Below the pieces are notes generated by a model, which was not told where the DNA came from, did no database searches, and saw nothing but the letters and a program-made list of their open reading frames with translations. From positions 1-53,191 of the forward strand of contig JAKFVB010000019.1 of the NCBI GenBank assembly GCA_021732405.1: a stretch of DNA of 53,191 bases, written 5' to 3'. Of this stretch, positions 8,579 to 16,908 are shown piece after piece; within the stretch, counting starts at the first letter, position 1, and the number at the start of each line of letters is the position of its first letter. Position numbers and translations under genes: made by a program. The stretch comes from Methylotenera sp. Lineage in GTDB: Bacteria; Pseudomonadota; Gammaproteobacteria; Burkholderiales; Methylophilaceae.

Positions 8579-9691
8579 TTAAATGAGTCGTTGATATTTG
8601 CCACCGTTCAAGGCTGTGATTTCGCCTTTTAGCTCCATCATCATAAGCATGGCTGAAAGCTGTTCTGTAGTCAATCCAGAAACCGTTAATACTGTTTCAA
8701 AATCAACAGGGTCAAATCCCATGTAAGCCAGTACTGGATTGGGCTCTGACCCATTCACCTCTACTTCGCCCATTAGCCCCAATGGGCTAATGTTAGGCAG
8801 CATATTTTTTAATTCTTCTAATATATCTGCAGTGTTTTCAACTAGCTTTGCACCCTGCTTAATCAACTGATGGCAACCTTTGGCAACGGGCGAATGAATG
8901 GAACCTGGTATTGCAAAAACTTCACGGCCCTGCTCAATCGCCAAACGTGCAGTAATCAGTGAACCGCTGTCTATATTTGCTTCAACAACCAAACAGCCTA
9001 AACTTAGGCCACTAATAATCCGATTTCGTCTAGGAAAGTTTTGCGCTTTTGATGGTGTGCCTAATGCAAATTCAGAAATAATCAGACCGCGCTCAGCAAT
9101 TTTATGTGCTAAATCGCGATGCCTTGCTGGATAAACAATATCCAACCCAGTACCCACTACTGCAATCGTTGCGCCATTACTTTTGAATGTACCGCGATGT
9201 GCTGCCCCATCAATACCTAATGCCATTCCGCTCACCACACACAGGCCGCTGTTGCATAAGCTTTCTGCAAAATCTTCTGCATTTTTCTCGCCTTGTGGCG
9301 TGCTACTTCGACTACCAACCATGGCAATACTAGGGTGGTTGAGCCACTGCAAATGACCTAGTGCATACAATAATATTGGTGGATTACTAATTTCTAACAA
9401 TGCTTGTGGATAAGCTTTGTCAGCCAATGTCACAATATGTGTATTGTCTTTTTTTAGCCAGTCGAGTGTTGGCTTAATGACATCGGTCTGAACACCATTT
9501 AGTATTTTTTGCGCAATAAGTTCGTCAACCACTTCTCGCAGTTGATGGCTTTTTGCGCTGTAAATAGCCTCTGGCGAACCAAATTTAGTCAATAGCTGAT
9601 AAATGCCAGCATTGCCCAAACCGATTGTTTGACTGAGTGAAACCCAAAGCGCAACATCAGAATCTTCAATGTTGGCTTTGTTTTGCATCAT
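8579..9691 (-). CDS. dprA: DNA-processing protein DprA
   Basis: Binds incoming single-stranded DNA and loads RecA during natural transformation. It is also widespread in bacteria not known to be transformable. The 370 residues include an N-terminal helical region (1-80), the Rossmann-like core with GSRSSTPQGEKNAEDFAESL near 127-146 and SGMALGIDGAAHRG near 154-167, the conserved FPRRNRIISGLS near 225-236, the IDSGSLITA segment, and a C-terminal winged-helix-like domain (about 305-370) with LTTEQLSAMLMMMELKGEI. It lies 14 bases after the LysM gene and ahead of smg, forming the frequent LysM-dprA-smg order. Confidence 0.95.
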   Translation of the reverse strand: MMQNKANIEDSDVALWVSLSQTIGLGNAGIYQLLTKFGSPEAIYSAKSHQLREVVDELIAQKILNGVQTDVIKPTLDWLKKDNTHIVTLADKAYPQALLEISNPPILLYALGHLQWLNHPSIAMVGSRSSTPQGEKNAEDFAESLCNSGLCVVSGMALGIDGAAHRGTFKSNGATIAVVGTGLDIVYPARHRDLAHKIAERGLIISEFALGTPSKAQNFPRRNRIISGLSLGCLVVEANIDSGSLITARLAIEQGREVFAIPGSIHSPVAKGCHQLIKQGAKLVENTADILEELKNMLPNISPLGLMGEVEVNGSEPNPVLAYMGFDPVDFETVLTVSGLTTEQLSAMLMMMELKGEITALNGGKYQRLI

Positions 9692-9705
9692 ATTTTTATA
9701 ATATC

Positions 9706-10860
9706 TTAAGGTGTGTGAACAGAATCTGCTGTATAAATTGCATCTGTGGTATTCATAATTAGCGCATAAGATACGCGATCAAATGTTCTAAAAACCATCA
9801 TTAAACCAACGCGCTCATCTGGCAACTTTACATCGCCTGGTTTAAGCACTAGCTTGGTTTGAGCGGGCGCCTTCTCAAAATTCACAATCTTTTTACCGTC
9901 AGCATCTGTTTTCACATCAAAATTTAGCTCTTTTAATTTCTTCTCTTCGGCTACCGCTTTATTTGATGATGATTCCTTATATTCAGGATCTCTAATCACA
10001 CGGCCGTATCGGCTGATTGCCAACACATGGCCTTCTTCTAAGCCATCACTTTTACCACGATTAATTGATACAACAGTGTTAGGGCCGCCCTCTGCAACGC
10101 CGCCATATATGCGCATAATACGGCCTGAAATTTGCGTTTCTGGCGCATGTGGCACAAAGCTACTTTTAAATTCATCAGGCGAAACAACCAATCTATCTTT
10201 GGTAAAAATTTCTTCCTTAGCGCGCACAATGTCACCAGTCGCAGGTTCGCCATAGCGCGCAATATCCACATCTCCTAAATAAATCGCTTCTGTACCCAGC
10301 ACTTCTGCTGTATCTGGGTCTCTTAACAGCTCACCAGGGCGATAAATATTCCAGTGTGTGCCCTGGCCCTCTTTAATCCCGTTAATGTAAATGCGCGTGC
10401 CTGGGCTTAGTACAACACGATTTTCTTGACCCGCGATAATACGCGGCGCTACATCTAATTTACCGTTTTCAATCAACAAAGGTTGACTTAAAAACGGGCC
10501 AATAATATTGGGTGCAATGGTAAAAATTGCTTCTTTTTCTAACGACTCTATACGCACGCCAGGCTCTAAAGTGACCGTTTCATGCAATAATTTTAACTGC
10601 GGTGAGCCGCTGCTGGTGTCTAGCACCACAACATCACCAGGATAAATTAAATGTGGGTTTTTGATTTGATCGCGGTTCATGCGCCACACTTTTGGCCACT
10701 GCCATGGATCTTTTAAAAATCTGCCTGAAATACCCCACAAAGTGTCACCTTTTACTACCACATGACGCTCTGGATGGTTTTTTTGTAGCTGAATTTCATC
10801 AGCATTTACATGCAAGCTTAAGCAAGCAAGTACTAGCAGCGTTATAATGCGTTTATTCAT
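9706..10860 (-). CDS. LysM-domain exported protein
   Basis: A 384-residue protein with a signal peptide (residues 1-20, MNKRIITLLVLACLSLHVNA) followed by a LysM domain at about 30-80 (VVKGDTLWGISGRFLKDPWQWPKVW split over helices), which binds peptidoglycan glycan strands. The rest is a larger beta-rich region without catalytic motifs. Proteins of this kind are commonly encoded just before dprA in betaproteobacteria, and the 14-base gap here suggests co-transcription. A role in cell-wall anchoring is inferred from LysM only. The gene is divergent from def across 165 bases. Confidence 0.85.
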   Translation of the reverse strand: MNKRIITLLVLACLSLHVNADEIQLQKNHPERHVVVKGDTLWGISGRFLKDPWQWPKVWRMNRDQIKNPHLIYPGDVVVLDTSSGSPQLKLLHETVTLEPGVRIESLEKEAIFTIAPNIIGPFLSQPLLIENGKLDVAPRIIAGQENRVVLSPGTRIYINGIKEGQGTHWNIYRPGELLRDPDTAEVLGTEAIYLGDVDIARYGEPATGDIVRAKEEIFTKDRLVVSPDEFKSSFVPHAPETQISGRIMRIYGGVAEGGPNTVVSINRGKSDGLEEGHVLAISRYGRVIRDPEYKESSSNKAVAEEKKLKELNFDVKTDADGKKIVNFEKAPAQTKLVLKPGDVKLPDERVGLMMVFRTFDRVSYALIMNTTDAIYTADSVHTP

Positions 10861-11025
10861 TGCATGACCTCGGTCAAAAAGCGGCTAAAAATAAGGTTTA
10901 GCATTCGCGAAATTGCATTAAATTTATCACGTAATTCATTCAACAATCAAGCTTTTTTGCAAAAATGAAAGTTTTTTACAAAGCTGGTTGTTGATATAAG
11001 ACAACACTTTTAAAATTTAACGACT

Positions 11026-11541
11026 ATGGCACTACTGAATATACTCAATTACCCTGACCCGCGCTTGCACACGGTGGCTAAACCTATCAAAGAAGTGAAC
11101 GCTGAAATTCGCCGATTAATCGATGATATGGCACAAACAATGTATGACGCGCCTGGTATTGGCTTGGCGGCAACCCAAGTGAATCAACACATTCAATTGA
11201 TTGTGATTGACACCAGCAAAGAGCAAAACAATTTGCAAGTGTTTATTAACCCTAAAATCGTGGCAAAAAGTGGTTTGCAAGATTACGAAGAGGGTTGCTT
11301 GTCCGTGCCTGGTGTTTACGAGAGCGTAACACGCGCAGAAAAAATCACGGTTGAAGCATTAGATAAACAGGGAAAACCCTTTAAATTAGACACAGAAGGT
11401 TTATTAAGTGTTTGTATTCAGCATGAAATGGATCACTTATTGGGCAAAGTGTTTGTAGAGTATTTGTCACCTTTAAAACGCACCCGCATTAAAACCAGAA
11501 TGCTTAAACACGCACGCGAAATTACGCGCAACAATTATTAA
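11026..11541 (+). CDS. def: Peptide deformylase
   Basis: Metal-dependent hydrolase that removes the formyl group from nascent N-formylmethionine. The 171 residues are full length with the three family motifs: GIGLAATQV near 45-53, EGCLSVPG near 90-97 (metal-binding Cys), and QHEMDHLLG near 131-139 (HExxH with two metal-binding His and the catalytic Glu). The fmt start is one base after the def stop, so the two are translationally linked, as in most proteobacteria. Confidence 0.97.
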   Translation: MALLNILNYPDPRLHTVAKPIKEVNAEIRRLIDDMAQTMYDAPGIGLAATQVNQHIQLIVIDTSKEQNNLQVFINPKIVAKSGLQDYEEGCLSVPGVYESVTRAEKITVEALDKQGKPFKLDTEGLLSVCIQHEMDHLLGKVFVEYLSPLKRTRIKTRMLKHAREITRNNY

Positions 11542-11542
11542 T

Positions 11543-12487
11543 ATGCGCATTATTTTTGCAGGCACGCCTGAATTCGCAGTCCCCGCGCTTGCTGCTTTAA
11601 TTGCCGCGGGGCATGAAATTGTGATGGTATTAACTCAGCCAGATCGTCCTGCTGGACGTGGCATGCAGCTGAAAGCCAGCCCAGTTAAGCAATTGGCATT
11701 GCAACACAATTTGCCCGTTTTCCAGCCACAATCGCTTAAGCCAGCTGAAGTGCAGGCAGAAATTGCTGCAACGCATGCCGATGTAATGATAGTGGCCGCT
11801 TACGGCTTGATTATTCCTACCACCGTTTTAAATATGCCCAAGCTAGGTTGTTACAATATTCACGCCTCATTATTGCCGCGTTGGCGTGGCGCGGCGCCAA
11901 TTCATCGTGCGTTATTGGCTGGCGATTGTGAAACTGGCGTAACGATTATGGAAGTGGTGCCTGCGCTAGATGCAGGCGCGATGATTAGCAAAGGGGTGGT
12001 GCCGATTACTGATAACGATACTACGCAAAGCCTGCACGATAAATTGGCCAAAATCGGTGCAGACTTAATGGTGAAAACCATGCAAGATTTGGTCGAAAAT
12101 AAAGTGTTAAGTAGCACAACTCAAGATGAGAGTTTGGTCACTTACGCGCACAAATTAGAAAAATCTGAAGCGGCAATTGATTGGTCTAAAAGCGCGATTG
12201 AGATTTCACGCCAAGTGCGCGCTTTTAATCCGTTCCCTGTAGCAACTGCGCAATTTAAAGGTGAAACTTGCCGCATTTGGTTTGCCAGTGCTGTAGCACA
12301 AGAGTTATTAAAGCCAGACTTAACCATAAATTTTGGGCAAATTATTGGGTTAAATCCGCACATTGATGTCGCTTGCGGACAGAGCATTCTGCAAATCCAT
12401 GAGCTGCAAATGCCAGGCGGTAAACGCCAAACGGCACAGCAATTTGTGCAAAGCCAGCAAGTTAAATTGGGCGATTTTTTTAGCTGA
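11543..12487 (+). CDS. fmt: Methionyl-tRNA formyltransferase
   Basis: Transfers a formyl group from 10-formyl-THF to initiator Met-tRNA. The 314 residues show the N-terminal Rossmann domain starting MRIIFAGTPEFAVPALAAL, the catalytic-site block YNIHASLLPRWRGAAPIHRA near residues 105-124 with the Asn/His pair, and the C-terminal OB-fold tRNA-binding domain from about 205. The partner def is immediately upstream. The gene consumes folate one-carbon units also used by MetF elsewhere in the window. Confidence 0.97.
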   Translation: MRIIFAGTPEFAVPALAALIAAGHEIVMVLTQPDRPAGRGMQLKASPVKQLALQHNLPVFQPQSLKPAEVQAEIAATHADVMIVAAYGLIIPTTVLNMPKLGCYNIHASLLPRWRGAAPIHRALLAGDCETGVTIMEVVPALDAGAMISKGVVPITDNDTTQSLHDKLAKIGADLMVKTMQDLVENKVLSSTTQDESLVTYAHKLEKSEAAIDWSKSAIEISRQVRAFNPFPVATAQFKGETCRIWFASAVAQELLKPDLTINFGQIIGLNPHIDVACGQSILQIHELQMPGGKRQTAQQFVQSQQVKLGDFFS

Positions 12488-12579
12488 TTTTGAGGGTTAA
12501 GTCTTGAATTTAAACTACATTAGCATCATATTCATAGCATCATTCTAATAAACATATTAGTAATCGTTAGGAGATTCTG

Positions 12580-13452
12580 ATGTTCGGTAATTGGTTAAAA
12601 ACTTCTATCTTAATGGCAGCAATTGTCGCCTTATTTGGCACAGTCGGCGCAGCATTTGGCGGTGGAACTGGCATGCTGATTGCGCTTTTATTTGCTGCTG
12701 GCATGAATGTTTACGCGTATTGGTTTAGTGACAAAGCCGTGCTTAAAATGTATGGCGCGCAAGAAGTGTCGCCTGACAATAATTATGGCAACGGCCAATT
12801 TCGCAATTACTACAATATGGTGAAAGAATTGGCGCAAAACGCTGAATTGCCCATGCCAAAAGTATATGTGATGAACGAAAATCAACCCAACGCATTTGCC
12901 ACAGGGCGCAATCCTGAAAACGCTGCGGTGGCAGCAACTACTGGCATTATGCAAGTATTAAATGAACGTGAATTGCGCGGCGTAATGGCGCATGAGCTGG
13001 CGCATGTTAAGCATCGCGATACGCTAATTTCTACCATTTCTGCCACCATGGCAGGTGCAATTGCCTCTATTGCGCAATTTGGCATGTTTTTTGGTGGTAA
13101 TCGTAATAGTGACGGCGAACGCGGCAGCCCGATTATCGGCATCTTAATGATGTTTTTAGCACCACTTGCTGCCAGCTTGATTCAAATGGCAATCTCACGC
13201 GGCCGCGAATTTGAAGCCGACAGAATGGGCGCAGAAATTAGCAAAGACCCAAAAGCCTTAGCCAGCGCGCTAGAAAAAATTCACAACTACGCGCATCAAA
13301 TTCCAAACGAAACCGCAGAAGCACACCCTGAAACTGGCCAGATGATGATTATTAACCCACTTTCTGGTGCAGGTTTAAAGGGTTTGTTTAGTACGCATCC
13401 GCAGACTGAGGAGCGTGTGGCTAGATTGATGGCGATGGCTAACAGTTATTAA
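12580..13452 (+). CDS. htpX: Membrane zinc protease HtpX
   Basis: Inner-membrane M48 metalloprotease that degrades misfolded membrane proteins and is often part of envelope stress responses. The 290 residues are full length. Two N-terminal membrane segments lie at about 8-27 and 31-50, the zinc motif HELAH is at 138-142, two more hydrophobic segments are at about 152-172 and 184-204, and the third zinc ligand is Glu212 in [17 protein letters not shown] ribosome site precedes the ATG. It follows fmt by 92 bases, enough for its own promoter. Confidence 0.95.
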   Translation: MFGNWLKTSILMAAIVALFGTVGAAFGGGTGMLIALLFAAGMNVYAYWFSDKAVLKMYGAQEVSPDNNYGNGQFRNYYNMVKELAQNAELPMPKVYVMNENQPNAFATGRNPENAAVAATTGIMQVLNERELRGVMAHELAHVKHRDTLISTISATMAGAIASIAQFGMFFGGNRNSDGERGSPIIGILMMFLAPLAASLIQMAISRGREFEADRMGAEISKDPKALASALEKIHNYAHQIPNETAEAHPETGQMMIINPLSGAGLKGLFSTHPQTEERVARLMAMANSY

Positions 13453-13493
13453 CTTTCTTGAACTGAATATTGCAATTAATTTCTGGAGAGTTT

Positions 13494-13868
13494 ATGTATT
13501 TACCAAGAACAAAACCTTTTGAAAAGTTATTAACTTTGGAGGCTTATAAATCAACCAGAAAAGTGCTTTTTAAATCTACAGCTCAAGCAGAAGCCTCTAA
13601 CAATCAAGGAGTTGAGATTCCAATAGCAATCGTATATAGACTTTATTACATTGGTAGAGCATATGATTTTCAAGCTATTAAATTATTACAGCCAAAAGGG
13701 AAGACGATGATTCCATATATTGAAAGTCAGCGTCTAATTTCTGAATTAGAAATGTTGTATGAAATTGTAAAAGACCCAGTAGTTGAACATTATCTAAAAA
13801 TCTTGTTACCGTATATCGAAAGTAAACGTGAATATACTAATGGTGGAATTTTAGTTTCTGAAGACTAA
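13494..13868 (+). CDS. Hypothetical protein, 124 residues
   Basis: Not recognised. The start is set at the ATG at 13494, which has a CTGGAGAG ribosome site 3-8 bases upstream; a TTG further up gives eight extra residues with no site. The protein is soluble-looking, basic in its first half and helical in its second, with two near-identical short segments, IPYIESQR near residue 70 and LPYIESKR near 103, suggesting an internal duplication. It is clearly more AT-rich than htpX 41 bases upstream and than the desaturase gene that converges on it, consistent with later acquisition. No signal peptide or membrane segment. Confidence 0.7.
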   Translation: MYLPRTKPFEKLLTLEAYKSTRKVLFKSTAQAEASNNQGVEIPIAIVYRLYYIGRAYDFQAIKLLQPKGKTMIPYIESQRLISELEMLYEIVKDPVVEHYLKILLPYIESKREYTNGGILVSED

Positions 13869-13886
13869 AGTTGTAGCCCTTTTGTA

Positions 13887-14759
13887 TTAACGCGAATCAA
13901 ACGGCGCCAATATCTGCCCTAAAAAAGTTTTAGGGTAATCGCGTTCGTTAAGTCCAATTTCTTTAATATGGCGATTTTTGGGCAAGTACCAGCTGCCGAA
14001 AATCACATCCCAAATAATAATATTGTTGCCGTAATTGTGATTCGATTCTTCTGGATTGCGCGCGTGATGCCAGCGATGCAATTCGGCAGTACCTAAAATG
14101 TAATTCAGCCAGCCAAAGCGTAAATGAATATTGGAATGCTGAAAAAATCCATTGGTGGCATAGGCAATATAATAAAGCGCCAAAACGCTCTCGCTCACGC
14201 CCAGCAATATAAATGGAATACTATCACACAGCATTTGTAATACTTTTTCTAGCGGGTGAAAGCGCGATGTATTTAACCAATATAGCTGCTCAACCGAGTG
14301 ATGCACAGAATGTAGCCGCCATAAAAAGCGATTGTTATGCGCGGCTCTATGCAGCCAATAGAGTAAAAAATCGACAACAACAATCATTAATATTGCTTGG
14401 CTCCAGATTGACCAATGATGCGGCCAATAATCATGCATTTTCATTTCTGGTGCGTGCCCTACCAGCCAGTAAGCCACAGTAAAACTGATTAAAGGCGGTA
14501 AAGCCAATTGCACCAAGCCGATAAACATTAAATCGGTTTTGACCTCGTGCAGGCTGGAATACCAATCGCTTCTGTATGGAAATTTAAACTCTAGCAGCAT
14601 AATAATAAAAGCAGTGCTGAGTATGGATATGTAAGCGTTGGTTCTGGGCGAAACGCCGTAAAATTGCAGAACTGCAAATAACGCTAATCCAAATGACATA
14701 ACAACGGGATAATGCAGCCAAGGCAATAAGTCTTTAAAGGTTTTCATATGGCCTTTCAT
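13887..14759 (-). CDS. Sterol desaturase / fatty acid hydroxylase family membrane enzyme
   Basis: An integral membrane di-iron oxygenase of the fatty acid hydroxylase superfamily, acting on a lipid that cannot be named from sequence. The 290 residues have about four hydrophobic segments (roughly 14-32, 40-57, 75-97, 112-128) and the histidine clusters that bind the two irons: HRAAH near 139-143, HSVHH near 153-157, and HRWHH near 235-239. It ends 18 bases from the small orphan and starts 175 bases from rsmB. The start is uncertain by four residues: the ATG at 14747 has an AAAGG just upstream, while the one at 14759 gives the longer form. It is probably monocistronic. Confidence 0.88.
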   Translation of the reverse strand: MKGHMKTFKDLLPWLHYPVVMSFGLALFAVLQFYGVSPRTNAYISILSTAFIIMLLEFKFPYRSDWYSSLHEVKTDLMFIGLVQLALPPLISFTVAYWLVGHAPEMKMHDYWPHHWSIWSQAILMIVVVDFLLYWLHRAAHNNRFLWRLHSVHHSVEQLYWLNTSRFHPLEKVLQMLCDSIPFILLGVSESVLALYYIAYATNGFFQHSNIHLRFGWLNYILGTAELHRWHHARNPEESNHNYGNNIIIWDVIFGSWYLPKNRHIKEIGLNERDYPKTFLGQILAPFDSR

Positions 14760-14934
14760 TACAAAATTAACCTATATAAACAATGCTTATGATTAAGTAT
14801 GCATGTGTAAAGTTGATGACAAACTAAGCTTTATAGCTGGTTAATACACGTTACAAAGCCTAATGTTGTATTTGTGCAAAGCGCGATGAGCGCTTATCAA
14901 GTAAAATCCGATCATCTTAAATTAAAGGCTTGCC

Positions 14935-16233
14935 TTGTATATTTCCCAACAAATCGCTGCAATCGCCGTTTCTCAAGTGTTATCAGGTCGCAACCTGACT
15001 TTGGCGCTGCCAGATGCGCTTAAGTCTTACCCAAATGCCACGCCGCAACAGCGCGGCGCAGCGGCAGATTTAAGTTATGGCACCTTGCGTTTTTATGGCG
15101 AAGTGAACGCTTACTTGGTTAAGCTGCTTGAAAAACCCTTAAGTAATGAACATATCACTGCGCTTTTGTTGGTGGCTATCTATCAGTTACTGCATGATAA
15201 AGCAGATGATTTTACGGTGGTGAATCAGGCGGTTGAGGCGGCGAGTTATGCCAAACCGCGCTGGGCGAAAAGCCTAGTGAATGGTGTTTTGCGCAACTTT
15301 TTACGCCAAAAAATAGTGTTAAGTAAGGCCATTCAATCCGACATAGAAAACAACGAAGTCGCGCTGTATTCTTATCCACAATGGTGGATTAATAAGCTTA
15401 AACATCAATATCCAGCATCTTGGCAAAACATTTTAGCTACAGGCAATGCGCATCCGCCTATGACTTTGCGGGTGAATGTGCGAAAAACCAGCGCCAAAGA
15501 ATATGTGCAATTACTGGCACGCCAAGATATTGTGGCAACCCAAGTGGGTGAATATGCGGTGATTTTAGAGCAGCCAATTTCTGTAGAAAAAATACCAGGG
15601 TTTTTGGACGGCGTGGTTTCTGTACAAGATTATGGCGCGCAATTAGCAGCAGGCTTGCTGGATGTACATAAAGGCTTAAATGTATTGGATGCTTGTTGCG
15701 CACCAGGTGGAAAAACTGGGCATATTTTAGAGTTAAGTGACGTCAAACTAAACGCTCTGGATAACGATGCCAGCCGTTTAGATCGCGTGGAAAGCAACTT
15801 AAACCGCCTGAACCTAAGCGCCGATTTACAGCTAGGCGATGCTGCAATTTGGCAGAACAATCAGCCTTTTGAGCGTATTTTAGCGGACGTACCTTGCACC
15901 GCATCGGGCATTGTTAGGCGACATGTAGATATTAAGTGGTTGCGGCGAGAGCGTGATATTTTGACATTTACGCAACAACAAGCGCTAATTTTGGCTAATT
16001 TGTGGCAATTATTGGCAAAAGGCGGTAAATTACTTTATGTCACCTGTTCGATTTTTAATGAAGAAAATCAACAACAAATAGATGCTTTTTTACTTAAAAA
16101 CCCTGATGCGACTCAATTACCGTTAATCTTAACCAATGAAAACCATCAAAATATTCAATCTGAGCATGGTCAGCTTATACCCAACGGTCGGCACGATGGT
16201 CTTTTTTACGCATTATTGCAAAAAACTGCGTAA
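14935..16233 (+). CDS. rsmB: 16S rRNA (cytosine-967-C5) methyltransferase RsmB
   Basis: Methylates C967 of 16S rRNA using SAM. The 432 residues comprise an N-terminal NusB-like RNA-binding domain (about 1-130), a linker, and the NOL1/NOP2/Sun methyltransferase domain with the SAM-binding LDACCAPGGKTGHILEL near 249-265. DVPCTASGIVRRH near 318-330 carries the release cysteine and VTCSIFNEENQ near 367-377 carries the nucleophile cysteine. The start is TTG at 14935 with AAAGG 5 bases upstream; MYISQQIAAIAVSQVL is the usual family N-terminus. Proximity to fmt and htpX is the common order. Its last 38 bases overlap the DUF4390 gene. Confidence 0.95.
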   Translation: MYISQQIAAIAVSQVLSGRNLTLALPDALKSYPNATPQQRGAAADLSYGTLRFYGEVNAYLVKLLEKPLSNEHITALLLVAIYQLLHDKADDFTVVNQAVEAASYAKPRWAKSLVNGVLRNFLRQKIVLSKAIQSDIENNEVALYSYPQWWINKLKHQYPASWQNILATGNAHPPMTLRVNVRKTSAKEYVQLLARQDIVATQVGEYAVILEQPISVEKIPGFLDGVVSVQDYGAQLAAGLLDVHKGLNVLDACCAPGGKTGHILELSDVKLNALDNDASRLDRVESNLNRLNLSADLQLGDAAIWQNNQPFERILADVPCTASGIVRRHVDIKWLRRERDILTFTQQQALILANLWQLLAKGGKLLYVTCSIFNEENQQQIDAFLLKNPDATQLPLILTNENHQNIQSEHGQLIPNGRHDGLFYALLQKTA

Positions 16234-16891
16234 CCGCATTCTTTTGGGTGCATGTGTTTCGCTCTTTAGCGTATGTTCGGTTGCGTTTGCCGCAGGCAGT
16301 AGCATTGATATTGAGCAAGCCGAACTGCACCCATTAGAAGATTTTTACGCACTTTCTGCCGAAGTTGACGTGGTTTTTGATGACGCAATTGAAGTGGCTG
16401 TTAATAAAGGGGTGCCGCTGCATTTTTTAATTGAGTTTCAAGTGGTTAGCCCACAAAAATACTGGTTTGATGATGAAATCGTTACGGCAACGCGTAGTGT
16501 GATGCTGAGTTATCATGCCCTCAGTCGCCAATATTTAATCAATCGCGGCACACACCAGAAATCGTTTGAAACATTGGGCGAGGCGGCGCAAGAGTTAATG
16601 CAAATTAACGATTGGAAAGTATTAGAAAAAGCGCTAGTTGAAAAAAATGAAACCTATAATGCGGCCTTATTGGTAAGGCTAGACAAAACTAAACTACCTA
16701 AAGCCATTCAGGTAGACGCGCTTTCTTCTGAAAAATGGAACTTGACCTCTCAAAAATTTGAGTGGTCACTCAAAGATTTATGGCTTAAAGAGCCTTTAAA
16801 CAAAGAGATGTTGAATAAAGAAACAATCAATAAAGAAACAATCAATAAAGAACCCCAGAATAAAGAATCTGGCGGCAAAGAACTCAAATGA
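16196..16891 (+). CDS. DUF4390 exported protein
   Basis: A protein of the DUF4390 family found between rsmB and ntrY in many betaproteobacteria. I place the start at the ATG at 16196, overlapping rsmB by 38 bases, because it opens directly into a good signal peptide (LLGACVSLFSVCSVAFA) with the mature part from AGSSIDIEQ; a longer frame from 16136 adds 20 residues. The conserved body includes GVPLHFLIEFQVV, KYWFDDEI, LSYHALSRQYLIN and PKAIQVDALSSEKWNL. The C-terminus carries five pentapeptide repeats of type NKExx (16799-16873). It is periplasmic or membrane-anchored; a link to NtrY signalling is inferred from position alone. Seventeen bases separate it from ntrY. Confidence 0.85.
   Translation: MVFFTHYCKKLRNRILLGACVSLFSVCSVAFAAGSSIDIEQAELHPLEDFYALSAEVDVVFDDAIEVAVNKGVPLHFLIEFQVVSPQKYWFDDEIVTATRSVMLSYHALSRQYLINRGTHQKSFETLGEAAQELMQINDWKVLEKALVEKNETYNAALLVRLDKTKLPKAIQVDALSSEKWNLTSQKFEWSLKDLWLKEPLNKEMLNKETINKETINKEPQNKESGGKELK
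16799..16873 (+). repeat. Five 15-bp tandem repeats in the DUF4390 gene
   Basis: Units start at 16799, 16814, 16829, 16844 and 16859. The second and third are identical (AATAAAGAAACAATC) and the others diverge at the 3' half. They encode NKEML, NKETI, NKETI, NKEPQ and NKESG near the protein's C-terminus, keeping frame when copy number changes. Confidence 0.95.
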
Positions 16892-16908
16892 GTTTCGCCC
16901 AATAGCTG

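Noticed and set aside
12688-13142. Overlapping minus-strand open frames under htpX
   Set aside because: Antisense shadows; the Cys/His-rich products arise from the opposite strand of HtpX codons.
14879-14895. AAGCGC/GCGCTT hairpin before rsmB
   Set aside because: Six bp only, no linked promoter or T-run; could be chance.
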